Made by a program: the position numbers and the translations under genes | The notes under the pieces: model-generated | Seen by the model: only the letters and a program-made list of their open reading frames with translations | Database searches by the model: none | Told to the model about the DNA's origin: nothing | Part shown: in pieces, positions 1-8,898 of the stretch | How positions within the stretch are numbered: the stretch's first letter is position 1 | How the letters are laid out: every line of letters starts with the position of its first letter | Assembly (NCBI RefSeq): GCF_000717915.1 | Contig: NZ_JOCX01000002.1 | Location: forward strand, 124,001 to 188,000 | Direction of reading: 5' to 3' | Length of the DNA stretch: 64,000 nt | Source of the DNA: Streptomyces sp. NRRL S-244 | GTDB lineage: Bacteria; Actinomycetota; Actinomycetes; Streptomycetales; Streptomycetaceae

Positions 1-828
1 ACCGCGCAGGCCGAGCAGTGGTACCGGCGGGCGGCCTACGCCGGCCACCGGGAGGCCGCCAACGCCCTCGCGATCATGCTGCTCCAGGTCGGCGACGCGG
101 CGGGCGCCGAGCCGTGGTTCTCGAAGGCGGCCGAGGCGGGCAGCGTCGACGCGGCGTTCAACCTCGGGATCCTGTTCGCGAGCCGGGACGAGGACCGGAC
201 GGCGCTGAAGTGGTACGAGCGGGCGGCGTCGGCGGGCCACACCGACGCGGCGCTCCAGGTCGGCATCGCGCTGGTCCGCGACGGCGAGGACCGGGCGGCC
301 GAGCGGCACCTGCGCTGCGCCGCGGGCGGCGGCAGCGCGGAGGCGGCGTTCCGGCTGGCCGCGCTGCTGGAATCGCTGGCTCCGCCGCCGGAGCCGGTGG
401 CGCTGGGCGAGCCGGCCGGCGGGGCCGAGCGCAGCGAGAGCGAGGAGTGGTACGAGCGCGCCGCGGAGCTGGGGCACCGGCGCGCGCAGGTGCGGGTCGG
501 GATGCTGGCCGCGGCGCGGGGCGATGGCGCCGTCGCCGCGCGGTGGTACCGGGAGGCGGCCGAGGCCGGCTCCCGCAACGGGGCGTTCAACCTCGGGCTG
601 CTGCTGGCGCGCGAGGGGAACGAGCCGGAGGCCGCGCTGTGGTGGACCCGGGCCGCGGTGGCCGGCCACGGCCGGGCGGCGCTGCGGCTGGGGCTGCTGG
701 CCGCGCGGCACGGGGACCTGGCGGAGGGGCAGAAGTGGTGCGTCCGGGCCATGGAGCTGGGCCCGGCGGAGGTCTCCGAGCGGGCGGCCCGGCTCCGCGA
801 GGCCCTGGCGGAAGAGCTCTCGGCCTGA
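1..828 (+). CDS. Sel1/TPR-like repeat protein, 5'-truncated by window edge
   Basis: The reading frame is open from base 1, so the start lies upstream. The visible 275 residues are about seven degenerate helical repeats of roughly 34-40 residues. Each has the pattern A..WY.RAA..G...A....G.LL, for example EEWYERAAELGHRRAQ and LKWYERAASAGHTDAA. This is the Sel1/TPR-like signature of a protein-binding solenoid. No catalytic motif, signal peptide or membrane segment is visible in the part seen. An Ala/Pro-rich linker interrupts the repeats in the middle. The partner and role are unknown. It is followed by the promoter of the initiator tRNA. Confidence 0.8.
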   Translation, partial: TAQAEQWYRRAAYAGHREAANALAIMLLQVGDAAGAEPWFSKAAEAGSVDAAFNLGILFASRDEDRTALKWYERAASAGHTDAALQVGIALVRDGEDRAAERHLRCAAGGGSAEAAFRLAALLESLAPPPEPVALGEPAGGAERSESEEWYERAAELGHRRAQVRVGMLAAARGDGAVAARWYREAAEAGSRNGAFNLGLLLAREGNEPEAALWWTRAAVAGHGRAALRLGLLAARHGDLAEGQKWCVRAMELGPAEVSERAARLREALAEELSA

Positions 829-862
829 CCCAGGGCCGGGGGCGGGGCGATCGTTAAGCGAT

Positions 863-892
863 TTGCATCTCTCGGGTGGCGTCACGTAAAGT
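863..892 (+). promoter_or_regulatory. Candidate promoter of the initiator tRNA gene
   Basis: TTGCAT (863-868) and TAAAGT (887-892) are separated by 18 bases, a plausible housekeeping-sigma promoter. A start near 898-900 would leave only a few bases before the mature tRNA 5' end at 905. Inferred from sequence only. Confidence 0.5.
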
Positions 893-904
893 CGTGTTTA
901 CCGA

Positions 905-978
905 CGCGGGGTGGAGCAGCTCGGTAGCTCGCTGGGCTCATAACCCAGAGGTCGCAGGTTCAAATCCTGTCCCCGCTA
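905..978 (+). tRNA. Initiator tRNA-fMet (anticodon CAT)
   Basis: A full cloverleaf can be drawn. The acceptor is CGCGGGG/CCCCGCT and the anticodon stem CTGGG/CCCAG has loop CTCATAA. The T arm contains GGTTCAAAT. Three features mark it as an initiator rather than an elongator: the three consecutive G:C pairs next to the anticodon loop, the unpaired C1xU72 acceptor end, and the A11:U24 D-stem pair. CCA is not encoded, because the next bases are CTG. A strong hairpin follows at 986-1020. Confidence 0.95.
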
Positions 979-985
979 CTGAAGG

Positions 986-1020
986 CCGAAGGCCCGGATC
1001 CTCTGGATCCGGGCCTTCGG
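986..1020 (+). terminator. Terminator after tRNA-fMet
   Basis: Perfect 16-bp stem (986-1001 with 1005-1020) and 3-base loop, followed by TCGTTTC. It ends the tRNA transcript. Confidence 0.85.
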
Positions 1021-1047
1021 TCGTTTCACGGCGAAGACGTAAAGAAA

Positions 1048-1080
1048 GAGGGGCCCGGGAGCATCGCTCCCGGGCCCCTC
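1048..1080 (-). terminator. Terminator of the Fur-family gene
   Basis: Perfect 15-bp stem (1048-1062 with 1066-1080) and ATC loop. The plus-strand flank AAAGAAA becomes a T-rich tail on the minus strand, so it serves the gene ending at 1089. Confidence 0.8.
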
Positions 1081-1088
1081 CGCGTTCG

Positions 1089-1505
1089 TTACGCCCCCGC
1101 GCAGGCCGGGCACAGCCCGCGGTACGTCACCTCGACCGCCGACACCACGAACCCGAACCGCTCCGCGTCCGGCAGGTCGGCCAGCGGGTTGCCCGCCGGG
1201 TGCACGTCCCGGATCGCGCCGCACTGGGCGCACACCAGGTGCTGGTGGGGCTTGTGGGCGTTCGGGTCGTACCGCTTGGCCCGGCGGTCCGTGGCGACCT
1301 CCAGGACCTCGCCGAGGGACACCAGCTCGCCCAGCGTGTTGTAGACGGTGGCGCGCGAGATCTCCGGCAGCTTGTCCACCGCGCGCGCGTGCACCTCGTC
1401 GGCCGTCAGGTGAACGTGGTCACCGTCGAGCACCTCGGCCACGACGCGCCGCTGTGCGGTCATGCGCCATCCGCGTCCGCGAAGTCGTTCCAGCAGGTCA
1501 CTCAT
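1089..1505 (-). CDS. catR: Fur-family peroxide-responsive repressor (CatR/PerR-like)
   Basis: A 138-residue metal-dependent repressor of the Fur/PerR family. The N-terminal winged helix contains MTAQRRVVAEVL and the recognition region EISRATVYNTLGEL. The C-terminal half has the metal-binding HKPHQHLVCAQCG and the second Cys pair CPAC, the structural zinc site. It lies head-to-head with the catalase gene, the arrangement of Streptomyces catR-catA, where CatR represses the catalase until oxidised by peroxide. I chose the ATG at 1505 (MSDLLERLRGRGW) because the upstream in-frame sequence overlaps the catA promoter and is not conserved-looking. Family assignment is firm. The CatR name rests on the neighbour. 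Confidence 0.9.
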   Translation of the reverse strand: MSDLLERLRGRGWRMTAQRRVVAEVLDGDHVHLTADEVHARAVDKLPEISRATVYNTLGELVSLGEVLEVATDRRAKRYDPNAHKPHQHLVCAQCGAIRDVHPAGNPLADLPDAERFGFVVSAVEVTYRGLCPACAGA

Positions 1506-1566
1506 GTACACCAGCCTAACAGCGAGGGATTCGGTGTAACTCCCGAACGTGTGCGGACTTGGAACC

Positions 1567-1598
1567 TTACTTGACTTAGACAAAGTCCATCGTAGGAT
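1567..1598 (+). promoter_or_regulatory. catA promoter with overlapping CatR-box candidate
   Basis: TTGACT (1571-1576) and TAGGAT (1593-1598) with a 16-base spacer resemble a vegetative promoter pointing at the catalase. The imperfect dyad CTTGACTTAGACAAAG overlaps the -35 and is A/T-rich against the surrounding DNA, as expected of a Fur-type operator. A single operator here could control both divergent genes. Confidence 0.55.
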
Positions 1599-1660
1599 CG
1601 AGTACGACAAGGGCCAAGGACAGGCACAGGCACATGGCAGGAATGACGCAGGAGGCGCAC

Positions 1661-3112
1661 GTGACGCAGGGACCGCTCACCACGGAGGCCGGGGCTCCGG
1701 TCGCCGACAACCAGAACAGCGAGACGGCCGGCGTCGGAGGCCCCGTCCTGGTCCAGGACCAGCTGCTCCTCGAGAAGCTGGCCCACTTCAACCGCGAGCG
1801 CATACCGGAGCGCGTGGTGCACGCCCGCGGCGCCGGTGCGTACGGCACCTTCACGCTCACCCGTGACGTCTCGCAGTGGACCCGGGCGAAGTTCCTGTCC
1901 GAGGTCGGCAAGCAGACCGAGACGTTCCTGCGCTTCTCCACCGTCGCGGGCAACCTCGGTGCGGCCGACGCGGTGCGCGACCCCCGCGGCTGGGCGCTGA
2001 AGTTCTACACCGAAGAGGGCAACTACGACCTCGTCGGCAACAACACCCCGGTGTTCTTCATCAAGGACGCCATCAAGTTCCCCGACTTCATCCACACCCA
2101 GAAGCGCGACCCGTACACCGGCTCGCAGGAGGCGGACAACGTCTGGGACTTCTGGGGTCTGTCGCCCGAGTCCACCCACCAGGTGACCTGGCTGTTCGGC
2201 GACCGCGGCATCCCGGCGTCCTACCGCCACATGAACGGCTACGGCTCGCACACGTTCCAGTGGAACAACGAGGCCGGCGAGGTCTTCTGGGTCAAGTACC
2301 ACTTCAAGACCGACCAGGGCATCAAGAACCTCACCCAGGCCGAGGCCAACCAGCTCGCCGGCGAGGACCCCGACTCGCACCAGCGCGACCTGCGCGAGTC
2401 CATCGAGCGCGGCGAGTTCCCGACCTGGACCGTGCAGGTCCAGATCATGCCGGCGGCCGACGCGGCCGAGTACCGCTTCAACCCGTTCGACCTCACCAAG
2501 GTGTGGCCGCACGAGGACTACCCGCCGATCGAGATCGGCAAGCTGGAGCTCAACCGCAACCCGGAGAACGTCTTCGCCGAGGTCGAGCAGAGCATCTTCA
2601 GCCCGGCGCACTTCGTCCCCGGCATCGGCCCGTCCCCGGACAAGATGCTCCAGGGCCGCCTCTTCGCGTACGGCGACGCCCACCGCTACCGCGTCGGCAT
2701 CAACGCCGACCACCTGCCGGTGAACCGCCCGCACGCCACCGAGGCGCGCACCAACTCCCGCGACGGCTTCCTGTACGACGGCCGCCACAAGGGCGCCAAG
2801 AACTACGAGCCGAACAGCTTCGGCGGCCCGTTCCAGACCGACCGCCCGCTGTGGCAGTCCACCGCGGTCACCGGCGGCACGGGCAACCACGCCGCCCCGG
2901 TCCACTCCGAGGACGGCGACTTCGTCCAGGCGGGCAACCTCTACCGCCTGATGTCCGAGGAGGAGCAGGCCCGTCTGATCGAGAACCTGTCCGGCTTCAT
3001 CGCCAAGGTCTCCCGTGACGACATCGCCGAGCGCGCGATCAACAACTTCCGCCAGGCGGACGGCGACTTCGGCAAGCGGCTGGAGGCCGCGGTCCAGGCC
3101 CTTCGCGGCTGA
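1661..3112 (+). CDS. catA: Monofunctional haem catalase (clade 3)
   Basis: Decomposes hydrogen peroxide in the cytoplasm. The 483 residues match small-subunit clade 3 catalases. Visible landmarks are the distal catalytic His in [12 protein letters not shown] (near residue 54), the Asn in [13 protein letters not shown], and the proximal haem Tyr in [14 protein letters not shown] chose GTG 1661 because a strong AGGAGG lies six bases upstream. ATG codons at 1634 and 1643 are in frame but have no ribosome site. It is divergent from catR, so peroxide-induced expression is likely. A hairpin terminator follows. Confidence 0.95.
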   Translation: MTQGPLTTEAGAPVADNQNSETAGVGGPVLVQDQLLLEKLAHFNRERIPERVVHARGAGAYGTFTLTRDVSQWTRAKFLSEVGKQTETFLRFSTVAGNLGAADAVRDPRGWALKFYTEEGNYDLVGNNTPVFFIKDAIKFPDFIHTQKRDPYTGSQEADNVWDFWGLSPESTHQVTWLFGDRGIPASYRHMNGYGSHTFQWNNEAGEVFWVKYHFKTDQGIKNLTQAEANQLAGEDPDSHQRDLRESIERGEFPTWTVQVQIMPAADAAEYRFNPFDLTKVWPHEDYPPIEIGKLELNRNPENVFAEVEQSIFSPAHFVPGIGPSPDKMLQGRLFAYGDAHRYRVGINADHLPVNRPHATEARTNSRDGFLYDGRHKGAKNYEPNSFGGPFQTDRPLWQSTAVTGGTGNHAAPVHSEDGDFVQAGNLYRLMSEEEQARLIENLSGFIAKVSRDDIAERAINNFRQADGDFGKRLEAAVQALRG

Positions 3113-3136
3113 CGGACCCGCTCGCCGAGAGTTGAA

Positions 3137-3162
3137 GGGCCGGACCCCTCGGGGTCCGGCCC
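3137..3162 (+). terminator. Terminator of catA
   Basis: 12-bp G/C stem (3137-3148 with 3151-3162) followed by a short TTTTA stretch. It lies between the convergent catalase and CBS genes. Confidence 0.7.
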
Positions 3163-3170
3163 TCCGGCTT

Positions 3171-3566
3171 TTACGCCGGTACGGTGCTGCGCCTCGCCGG
3201 GACCCAGCAGCGGATCACGTCGCGCACGGACACGATGCCGACGGGGCCGCCGTGCTCCAGCACGATCAGATGGCGGAAGCCGCCGCGGACCATCGCCTCG
3301 GCGGCCTCCTGGACGGTGGCCTGCGGGGTGCAGAACACCACGTTGTTGGTGGTGTGCGCGCTCACGGACTCCCGGTCGGGATCGTGGCCCGCGCCGATGG
3401 AGTTGAGGATGTCGCGTTCGGTCAGGATGCCGATGCCGCTGTGGTCGGGATCGAGGACGACGGCTGCGCCGACCCTGCGGCCGGACATCAGGCAGGCGGC
3501 CTGCCGGAGGGTGTGGGCGGGTCCGAGGGTGAGGATCACGGTGCTCATGGCGTCGCGGACGAGCAT
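3171..3566 (-). CDS. CBS-domain pair protein
   Basis: A 131-residue soluble protein made of two CBS domains and nothing else. The first covers LVRDAMSTVILTLGP through GIGILTERDIL, the second NVVFCTPQATVQEAAEAM through GIVSVRDVIR. CBS pairs bind adenosyl ligands such as AMP, ATP or SAM and usually regulate a partner. The partner is not evident here. The start at ATG 3566 is favoured by AGGAGGTG upstream. An in-frame extension to 3620 exists but lacks this support. Function unknown. Confidence 0.8.
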   Translation of the reverse strand: MLVRDAMSTVILTLGPAHTLRQAACLMSGRRVGAAVVLDPDHSGIGILTERDILNSIGAGHDPDRESVSAHTTNNVVFCTPQATVQEAAEAMVRGGFRHLIVLEHGGPVGIVSVRDVIRCWVPARRSTVPA

Positions 3567-3712
3567 GAAGGGAGCCACCTCCTGGGGAGTGTCCTCCGCG
3601 CACTTAGAGAAGGTCTTCACAAGCGCACAAGCGGAGGAGTCTCAGATTCCCATGGGTACGCAGCGTCATCAAGAGGGCGCACCCGGTCGTCCGGGTGCAG
3701 TACCCGGGCGGC

Positions 3713-4519
3713 TCAGTCGCGCGGGCGCAGATACCTCAGCATCTCCTCGTGCAACAGCCCGTTCGAGGCGGCCGCGTTCCCGCCGTGTACGCCGTCCACG
3801 CCGTCCACGCTCGTGAACCGGCCGCCCGCCTCCTGGACCACGACCGCGATGGCCGCCATGTCCCACAGGTTCAGCTCCGGCTCGGCGCACAGGTCCAGCG
3901 AGCCCTCCGCGACCATCATGTACGGCCAGAAGTCCCCGTAGGCGCGGGTGCGCCAGCACTGCCGGGTCAGGTCCAGGAACCCGGGGAGGCGGCCCTGCTC
4001 CTCCCAGCCGCTCAGCGAGGAGTACGAGAACGAGGCGTCGCCGAGAGCGCCCACCTTCGAGACGCCGAGCGGTACGGGCGCACCGCCCAGCGCACCGCCG
4101 GCGTACGCGCCCCCGCCCTGCGCCGCCCACCAGCGGCGGCCCAGCGCCGGCGCCGAGACCACGCCGACCACGGGCCGGAAGACCCCGTCGGAGCCCTCCT
4201 CCATCAGCGAGATCAGCGTCGCCCAGACGGGGACGCCGCGCACGTAGTTCTTCGTGCCGTCGATCGGGTCCACGACCCAGCGGCGCGGGCCGCTGCCCTT
4301 GAGCCCGTACTCCTCGCCCAGGATGGCGTCGGCGGGCCGCGCGGCCTCGATGCCGGCCCGGACGATCTCCTCGGCGGCCTTGTCCGCCTCGCTCACCGGG
4401 GTCATGTCCGGCTTCGTCTCGACCTTCAGGTCGAGGGCGCGGAACCGCTGCATCGTGGCGGCGTCCGCCGCGTCGGCGAGCTCAAGGGCAAGGCGGAGGT
4501 CATCGTCATACTCGGGCAT
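3713..4519 (-). CDS. hisN: Histidinol-phosphatase, inositol-monophosphatase superfamily
   Basis: A 268-residue Mg-dependent phosphatase. The superfamily metal-binding motifs are present: [17 protein letters not shown] (the DPxDGT signature) and the C-terminal [16 protein letters not shown]. Actinobacterial proteins of this length and with [14 protein letters not shown] are HisN, which dephosphorylates L-histidinol phosphate in histidine synthesis. A generic inositol-monophosphatase activity cannot be excluded from sequence alone. It is encoded alone, away from other his genes. The start is ATG 4519. Confidence 0.85.
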   Translation of the reverse strand: MPEYDDDLRLALELADAADAATMQRFRALDLKVETKPDMTPVSEADKAAEEIVRAGIEAARPADAILGEEYGLKGSGPRRWVVDPIDGTKNYVRGVPVWATLISLMEEGSDGVFRPVVGVVSAPALGRRWWAAQGGGAYAGGALGGAPVPLGVSKVGALGDASFSYSSLSGWEEQGRLPGFLDLTRQCWRTRAYGDFWPYMMVAEGSLDLCAEPELNLWDMAAIAVVVQEAGGRFTSVDGVDGVHGGNAAASNGLLHEEMLRYLRPRD

Positions 4520-4585
4520 GCTCGAACAGTATCGGGACTGCCCGGACCCGGCGAACGGCGTCCACGGTGCGACCCTCAGGCGCCC

Positions 4586-4610
4586 TTGACAGGATCTGTC
4601 GGTCCGTCAA
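4586..4610. promoter_or_regulatory. Candidate TetR operator upstream of the 4670 regulator
   Basis: TTGAC (4586-4590) and GTCAA (4606-4610) form an inverted repeat that encloses a second one, GACAG (4588-4592)/CTGTC (4596-4600). It sits about 60 bases before the TetR gene, suitable for autoregulation. Confidence 0.4.
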
Positions 4611-4669
4611 CTCTGGCGGGGGAGCCGAGCGGGGAATCGGAGCGGGGGAAGTCGAGCGGGGAGGCGCAC

Positions 4670-5242
4670 ATGCCGGCAGCCCGGGAGTCCTTGCTGGAAG
4701 CGGCGGGAGCGGCGCTCTTGGCGCGCCCCTGGCCGTCCGTGCGGATGGTCGACGTGGCCGCCACCGCCGGGGTGTCCCGGCAGACCCTCTACAACGAGTT
4801 CGGCGGCAAGGCGGGCCTGGGCAGGGCCCTGGTGCGCCGCGAGGCCGACTGGTACCTCGAAGGGGTGGACCGGGTCCTGCGCTCCCCGGCCGCCACCGCC
4901 GAGCGCCTCGCCTCGGTTGCGGAGTGGACCGTACGGGCGGCCCGCGCGCGTCCCCTCGTACGGGCGCTGCTGACGGGGTGCTGGGACGGGAACTTACCCA
5001 CGCCGCCCGGGCAGGGGGTGCGCCCCGGAGTACCGGCCCCCGGGCCGGGGGAGCTGGCCCGGGCCGTCCGCGACCGGGCCTCGGCCACGCTCAGCCCGGG
5101 GGAGGGGGCGCAGCGCTGCGAGCTCGCCGTACGCCTCGCGCTCTCGTACGTGATAGCGCCGGGCGAGGAGCCGGGGCTGGGGGAGCTGATGCGGCTGCTG
5201 CGCCTGCTCAGTGAGCCGAACCGGACAGCTGGAGGCCGATGA
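4670..5242 (+). CDS. TetR-family transcriptional regulator
   Basis: A 190-residue regulator. The N-terminal helix-turn-helix is visible in SVRMVDVAATAGVSRQTLYNEFGGKAGL, and the C-terminal half is a variable helical ligand domain. GGGGAGG lies six bases before ATG 4670. It runs convergently into the SMR exporter gene and their 3' ends overlap by 35 bp. A regulator beside a drug/cation exporter suggests but does not prove that it controls that exporter, particularly as they share no promoter. The ligand is unknown. Confidence 0.85.
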   Translation: MPAARESLLEAAGAALLARPWPSVRMVDVAATAGVSRQTLYNEFGGKAGLGRALVRREADWYLEGVDRVLRSPAATAERLASVAEWTVRAARARPLVRALLTGCWDGNLPTPPGQGVRPGVPAPGPGELARAVRDRASATLSPGEGAQRCELAVRLALSYVIAPGEEPGLGELMRLLRLLSEPNRTAGGR

Positions 5243-5531
5243 CGCCGAGGATGACCAGCGAGATCGAGACGAGTTTGAGGGTCGAGACGAGGTCGCCGAG
5301 GAAGACCATGCCGTAGATGGCCGTTCCGGCGGCCCCGATGCCCGTCCAGACCGCGTAGGCCGGGCCCACGTCGAGCTTCTTCAGTGCCAGGGTCAGCAGC
5401 CCGAAGCTGCCGAGGGCGAAGGCGGCGAAGGCGATGGTCGGCCACAGCCGGGTGAACCCGTGCGACAGCTTGAGGCACACCGCGAAACCGGTTTCGAGGA
5501 TTCCGGCGACGACCACCAGCAGCCAGGCCAT
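5208..5531 (-). CDS. sugE: SMR-family exporter, SugE/Gdx-like
   Basis: A 107-residue, four-helix small multidrug resistance protein. The essential membrane Glu lies in VAGILETGF (near residue 13). The segments LKLSHGFTRLWP and VGPAYAVWTGIGAAG match the SugE/Gdx branch, whose well-studied members export guanidinium ions, rather than EmrE. It would work as a homodimer in the membrane, exchanging protons for substrate. No second subunit gene is adjacent. The last 35 bases overlap the convergent TetR gene. Substrate is inferred from subfamily resemblance only. Confidence 0.85.
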   Translation of the reverse strand: MAWLLVVVAGILETGFAVCLKLSHGFTRLWPTIAFAAFALGSFGLLTLALKKLDVGPAYAVWTGIGAAGTAIYGMVFLGDLVSTLKLVSISLVILGVIGLQLSGSAH

Positions 5532-5622
5532 GGCGAATGCCTCCCCGCGTCAGGTGACGTCGTGTCACGTGGTGCGATTATGCATTTACCAGACCCGGCG
5601 CGTGGCAAACCCCGCCGGACGA

Positions 5623-6633
5623 TCAGTCTCCTTCGCGGCGCTCGCGGGTCTCCAGGAGCCGCCGCAGCGAGTACAGGCGCGCCGGATCCGCGTGGCCGTC
5701 CTCCACCCACTTGTCGAGCGCGCAGTCCTGCTCGTCGTGGCTGCAGGCCCGCGGACAGTCCTCCGTACCGGGAACGAGGTCGGGGAAGGCCAGGATCACC
5801 CGCGACGGGTCCACGTGGTGCAGGCCGAAGGAGCGCACGCCCGGGGTGTCGATGACCCAGCCGTCGCCACCCGGCAGCGGCAGCGCGAGCGCCGAGGTGG
5901 TGGTGTGCCGGCCGCGGCCGGTCACCGCGTTCACGTGCCCGGTGGCGCGCTGGCGGCCCTCGGCGACCAGCGAGTTCACCAGGGTGGTCTTGCCGACGCC
6001 CGAGTGCCCGACGAAGGCGGTGATCCGGCCGTTCAGGCGCTCGCGCACCCGGTCGGCGGCGTCGCCCGTCGCCAGCTCCTCGCGGTTGGTCACCACGTAG
6101 TTCAGGCCGAACGTGGAGTAGATCTCCAGGATCTTGTCCGCGGAGGTCAGGTCCGACTTCGTGAGGACCAGCAGCGGTTCCAGCCCGGCGTCGTACGCGG
6201 CGACCAGACAGCGGTCGATCATCCGGGGCCGAGGCTCCGGGTCGGCCAGCGCCGTGACGATCGCCAGCTGGTCCGCGTTGGCGACGACCACCCGCTCGTA
6301 CGGGTCGTCGTCGTCCGCGGTGCGCCGCAGGACGGACTTGCGCTCCTCGATCCGCACGATCCGCGCGAGGGTGTCCTTCTTGCCGGTCAGATCGCCGACG
6401 ATCCAGACCCGGTCGCCGACCACCGCCGCCTTGCGGCCCAGCTCGCGGGCCTTCATCGCGTGGATGGTGCGCCCGTCGACCAGGCAGGTCAGCCGACCGC
6501 GGTCGACGGTCAGGACGAAGCCCTCGGCCGCGTCCTCGTGTTTGGGCCGGATGGTGGTCCGGGGCCGGTTGCCCTTGGGGTTGGGCCGCTGGCGGATGTC
6601 GTCCTCGTCGGTGTGCTTGCCGTACCTGCGCAT
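5623..6633 (-). CDS. rsgA: Ribosome small-subunit-dependent GTPase A
   Basis: A 336-residue circularly permuted GTPase acting late in 30S subunit maturation. The motifs appear in the permuted order G4-G1-G3: LTKSD (G4), GHSGVGKTTLVN (G1/P-loop) and DTPGVRSFGL (G3). An OB-fold region precedes them, and a C-terminal zinc knuckle with Cys/His (CPRACSHDEQDC) follows. Length is normal. It begins 9 bases after aroA and is probably cotranscribed with it. Confidence 0.95.
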   Translation of the reverse strand: MRRYGKHTDEDDIRQRPNPKGNRPRTTIRPKHEDAAEGFVLTVDRGRLTCLVDGRTIHAMKARELGRKAAVVGDRVWIVGDLTGKKDTLARIVRIEERKSVLRRTADDDDPYERVVVANADQLAIVTALADPEPRPRMIDRCLVAAYDAGLEPLLVLTKSDLTSADKILEIYSTFGLNYVVTNREELATGDAADRVRERLNGRITAFVGHSGVGKTTLVNSLVAEGRQRATGHVNAVTGRGRHTTTSALALPLPGGDGWVIDTPGVRSFGLHHVDPSRVILAFPDLVPGTEDCPRACSHDEQDCALDKWVEDGHADPARLYSLRRLLETRERREGD

Positions 6634-6642
6634 GACGGGGCC

Positions 6643-7980
6643 CTACGCTCCCGCTCCCGAGAGCATTCGAGCCCACATCTTCGGGAAGTCCGGCAGCGTC
6701 TTCGCGGTCGTCGCCACGTTCTCGATCTGCACGCCCTCCACCGCCAGGCCGATCACCGCGCCCGCGGTGGCCATCCGGTGGTCGTCGTAGGTGTGGAACA
6801 CACCGCCGTGCAGCGGGCGCGGGCGGATGTGCAGGCCGTCGGCGGTCTCGGTGACCTCGCCGCCGAGACCGTTGATCTCCGCGGTCAGCGCCGCCAGCCG
6901 GTCCGTCTCGTGCAGCCGCAGGTGCGCGACCCCGCGCAGGGTGGACGGGGAGTCGGCCAGCGCCGCGACGGCCGCGATGCCGGGGGTGAGCTCGCCGACC
7001 TCGCCCAGGTCCACGTCGATGCCGTGGATCTTGCCGCTGCCCGTGAAGACCAGGCCCGCGTCGGTCAGCTCGCAGGAGCCGCCCATCTCCGTGAAGATCC
7101 GGCGCAGCTCGTCGCCGGGCTGCGTGGTGCGGCGCGGCCAGTCCCGGATGGTGACCGTACCGCCGGTGATCAGGGCCGCCGCCAGGAACGGCTGCGCGTT
7201 CGACAGGTCCGGCTCCACGACCACGTCACGGCCCAGCAGCGCGCTCGGCGCGACCCGCCACACGTTCGGCTCGCCGCCCGCCTCGGGGGTGTCGACCTGG
7301 GCGCCCGCCGCGCGCAGCATCTCCACCGTCATCCGGATGTGCGGCATCGACGGCAGGGTGGTGCCGGTGTGCCGGACCTCGACGCCCTGGTTGAAGCGCG
7401 GGCCCGACAGCAGCAGGGCCGAGACGAACTGCGAGGAGTTGGAGGCGTCGATCTCGACGACGCCGCCCTCCAGGGCCCCGCCGCCCTGGACGGTCAGCGG
7501 CAGCGCGCCGCGGCCGTCGTCGTCGATCCGGGCGCCGAGGGTGCGCAGGGCGCTGATGACCTGGCCGAGCGGGCGCTCGTAGGAGCGCGGGTCACCGTCG
7601 AAGCGGATGTCGCCGGCGGCCAGGGTGGCGACGGGCGGCAGGAAGCGCATGACCGTGCCCGCGTTGCCGACGTCGACGGTGGCCGGGCCGTGCAGCGCGG
7701 CCGGGATGACCCGCCAGGCCTCGCCGCCGGCGCCGTCGCCGGAGCTGGAGGAGGCGGTCTCCTCGATGCCGACGCCGAGCGCGCGCAGGGCGTCCGACAT
7801 CAGCTGGGAGTCGCGCGAGCGCAGCGGGCGGCGTACCCAGCCCGGCTCGGCGGCGAGCGCGGCGAGGACGAGGGCGCGGTTGGTGACCGACTTCGACCCG
7901 GGCACGGTGACGGTGGCGTGGACGGTGCCGTCGGCGAGCGGAGCGGGCCAGAGGGCGTGGAGCGCGGGGGTCTCGGTCAT
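6643..7980 (-). CDS. aroA: 3-phosphoshikimate 1-carboxyvinyltransferase (EPSP synthase)
   Basis: Sixth step of the shikimate pathway, transferring enolpyruvate from PEP to shikimate 3-phosphate. The 445 residues contain the substrate-binding [27 protein letters not shown] and the C-terminal HETDRLAAL and YDDHRMAT motifs. I use ATG 7980. A GTG nine bases upstream (7989) is also in frame and would add three residues. Normal length, no odd features. rsgA follows after 9 bases. Confidence 0.95.
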   Translation of the reverse strand: MTETPALHALWPAPLADGTVHATVTVPGSKSVTNRALVLAALAAEPGWVRRPLRSRDSQLMSDALRALGVGIEETASSSSGDGAGGEAWRVIPAALHGPATVDVGNAGTVMRFLPPVATLAAGDIRFDGDPRSYERPLGQVISALRTLGARIDDDGRGALPLTVQGGGALEGGVVEIDASNSSQFVSALLLSGPRFNQGVEVRHTGTTLPSMPHIRMTVEMLRAAGAQVDTPEAGGEPNVWRVAPSALLGRDVVVEPDLSNAQPFLAAALITGGTVTIRDWPRRTTQPGDELRRIFTEMGGSCELTDAGLVFTGSGKIHGIDVDLGEVGELTPGIAAVAALADSPSTLRGVAHLRLHETDRLAALTAEINGLGGEVTETADGLHIRPRPLHGGVFHTYDDHRMATAGAVIGLAVEGVQIENVATTAKTLPDFPKMWARMLSGAGA

Positions 7981-8029
7981 GGCCCCCACTTTAGTGGCTC
8001 GCCCCGGACCCAGATCTTGATCGCACGCT

Positions 8030-8130
8030 GGTCTCGGAGGTTGGACGCGGAGGTCGGACCCGGAGGCCTGGCCCGGAGGTCGGACCCGCCGGTCGAACGC
8101 GGAGTCCGCCCCGGAGGTCTCAGAGGTCGA
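8030..8130. repeat. Degenerate short tandem repeat, unit CGGAGGTCGGACCC
   Basis: About six imperfect copies of a 14-17-base unit built on CGGAGGTCGGACCC fill the space between aroA and the M50-like gene. The last copies run into the 3' end of the latter (stop at 8120). The unit carries GGAGGT, so it may simply be slippage-prone G-rich spacer. Copy boundaries are approximate. Confidence 0.45.
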
Positions 8131-8845
8131 GGAGCCAGCGCCCGCCGCCGATCAGCGAGCACAGCGCGACGGCGTGGAACAGGAGCAGCCAGGCCACCGG
8201 GTGGACGTGCGTGAGCCGCCCCAGCTGGTCCGCGTCGGAATCGGGCGCCCCGCCGTGCCGGCGCTTGGCCCCCAGCTCGAAGACCGGCCGCACCCCGCCC
8301 AGCAGCAGGAACCACACCACCAGGTACGCGAAGGCCGCCTGGACCCCGGCCGGGGCGAGCCAGGAGACCAGGACGAACGCGGCGCCCGACAGCACCACCG
8401 TCAGGGCGCCGTACGCGTTCCGGATCATCACCAGCATCGCGAGCAGCAGCGCGGTGGCCGCCCACAGCAGCAGCGTGATCCGGTGGGCCGACAGCAGCGC
8501 GGCCCCGCCGAGCCCGAGCAGCGAGGGCGCCGTGTACCCGGCCGCGGCGGTCAGGATCATCCCGAGCCCGGTCGGCTTGCCGCGGCTGACGGTGACCCCG
8601 CTGGTGTCGGAGTGCAGCCGGATCCCGTCGAGGCGCCGCCCGGTCAGCAGCGCCAGCAGCCCGTGGCCGCCTTCGTGGGCGATGGTCACGGCGTTGCGGG
8701 ACAGCCGCCACAGCGGGCGCGGTCCCACGGCGACCAGGGCGGCCACGCCCGTCACGATCACCAGCCACAGGGCCGGCGGGGTCTGTATGCCCGTGAGCCG
8801 GTCCCACAGGCCGGCGGTCGCGGTGGCGTCCATGGAGCTGTTCAT
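8120..8845 (-). CDS. M50-type (site-2-protease-like) integral membrane protein
   Basis: A 241-residue membrane protein with about six hydrophobic segments. The sequence [14 protein letters not shown] carries an HExxH zinc motif (HEGGH) inside the second membrane helix, typical of the M50 clan. Later acidic residues that could complete the metal site are not obvious, so activity is uncertain. AAGGAG precedes ATG 8845. It is divergent from the YedK-like gene with a 53-bp gap. Substrate unknown. Confidence 0.75.
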   Translation of the reverse strand: MNSSMDATATAGLWDRLTGIQTPPALWLVIVTGVAALVAVGPRPLWRLSRNAVTIAHEGGHGLLALLTGRRLDGIRLHSDTSGVTVSRGKPTGLGMILTAAAGYTAPSLLGLGGAALLSAHRITLLLWAATALLLAMLVMIRNAYGALTVVLSGAAFVLVSWLAPAGVQAAFAYLVVWFLLLGGVRPVFELGAKRRHGGAPDSDADQLGRLTHVHPVAWLLLFHAVALCSLIGGGRWLLDL

Positions 8846-8898
8846 GGAGTGGCGGACTCCTTGCGGTGGTGGGCGGGTGGGATGGCAGTCTGGCAGCC

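Noticed and set aside
905..1080. Integration site of a mobile element at the tRNA
   Set aside because: No integrase, no duplicated tRNA 3' end and no other element gene follows; only two ordinary terminators are present.
5532..5622. Possible guanidine-II (mini-ykkC) riboswitch before the SugE/Gdx gene
   Set aside because: One small hairpin GTGAC-ACGAC-GTCAC with an ACGA-containing loop is present, but the required second hairpin has no ACGR loop, so only half the motif exists.
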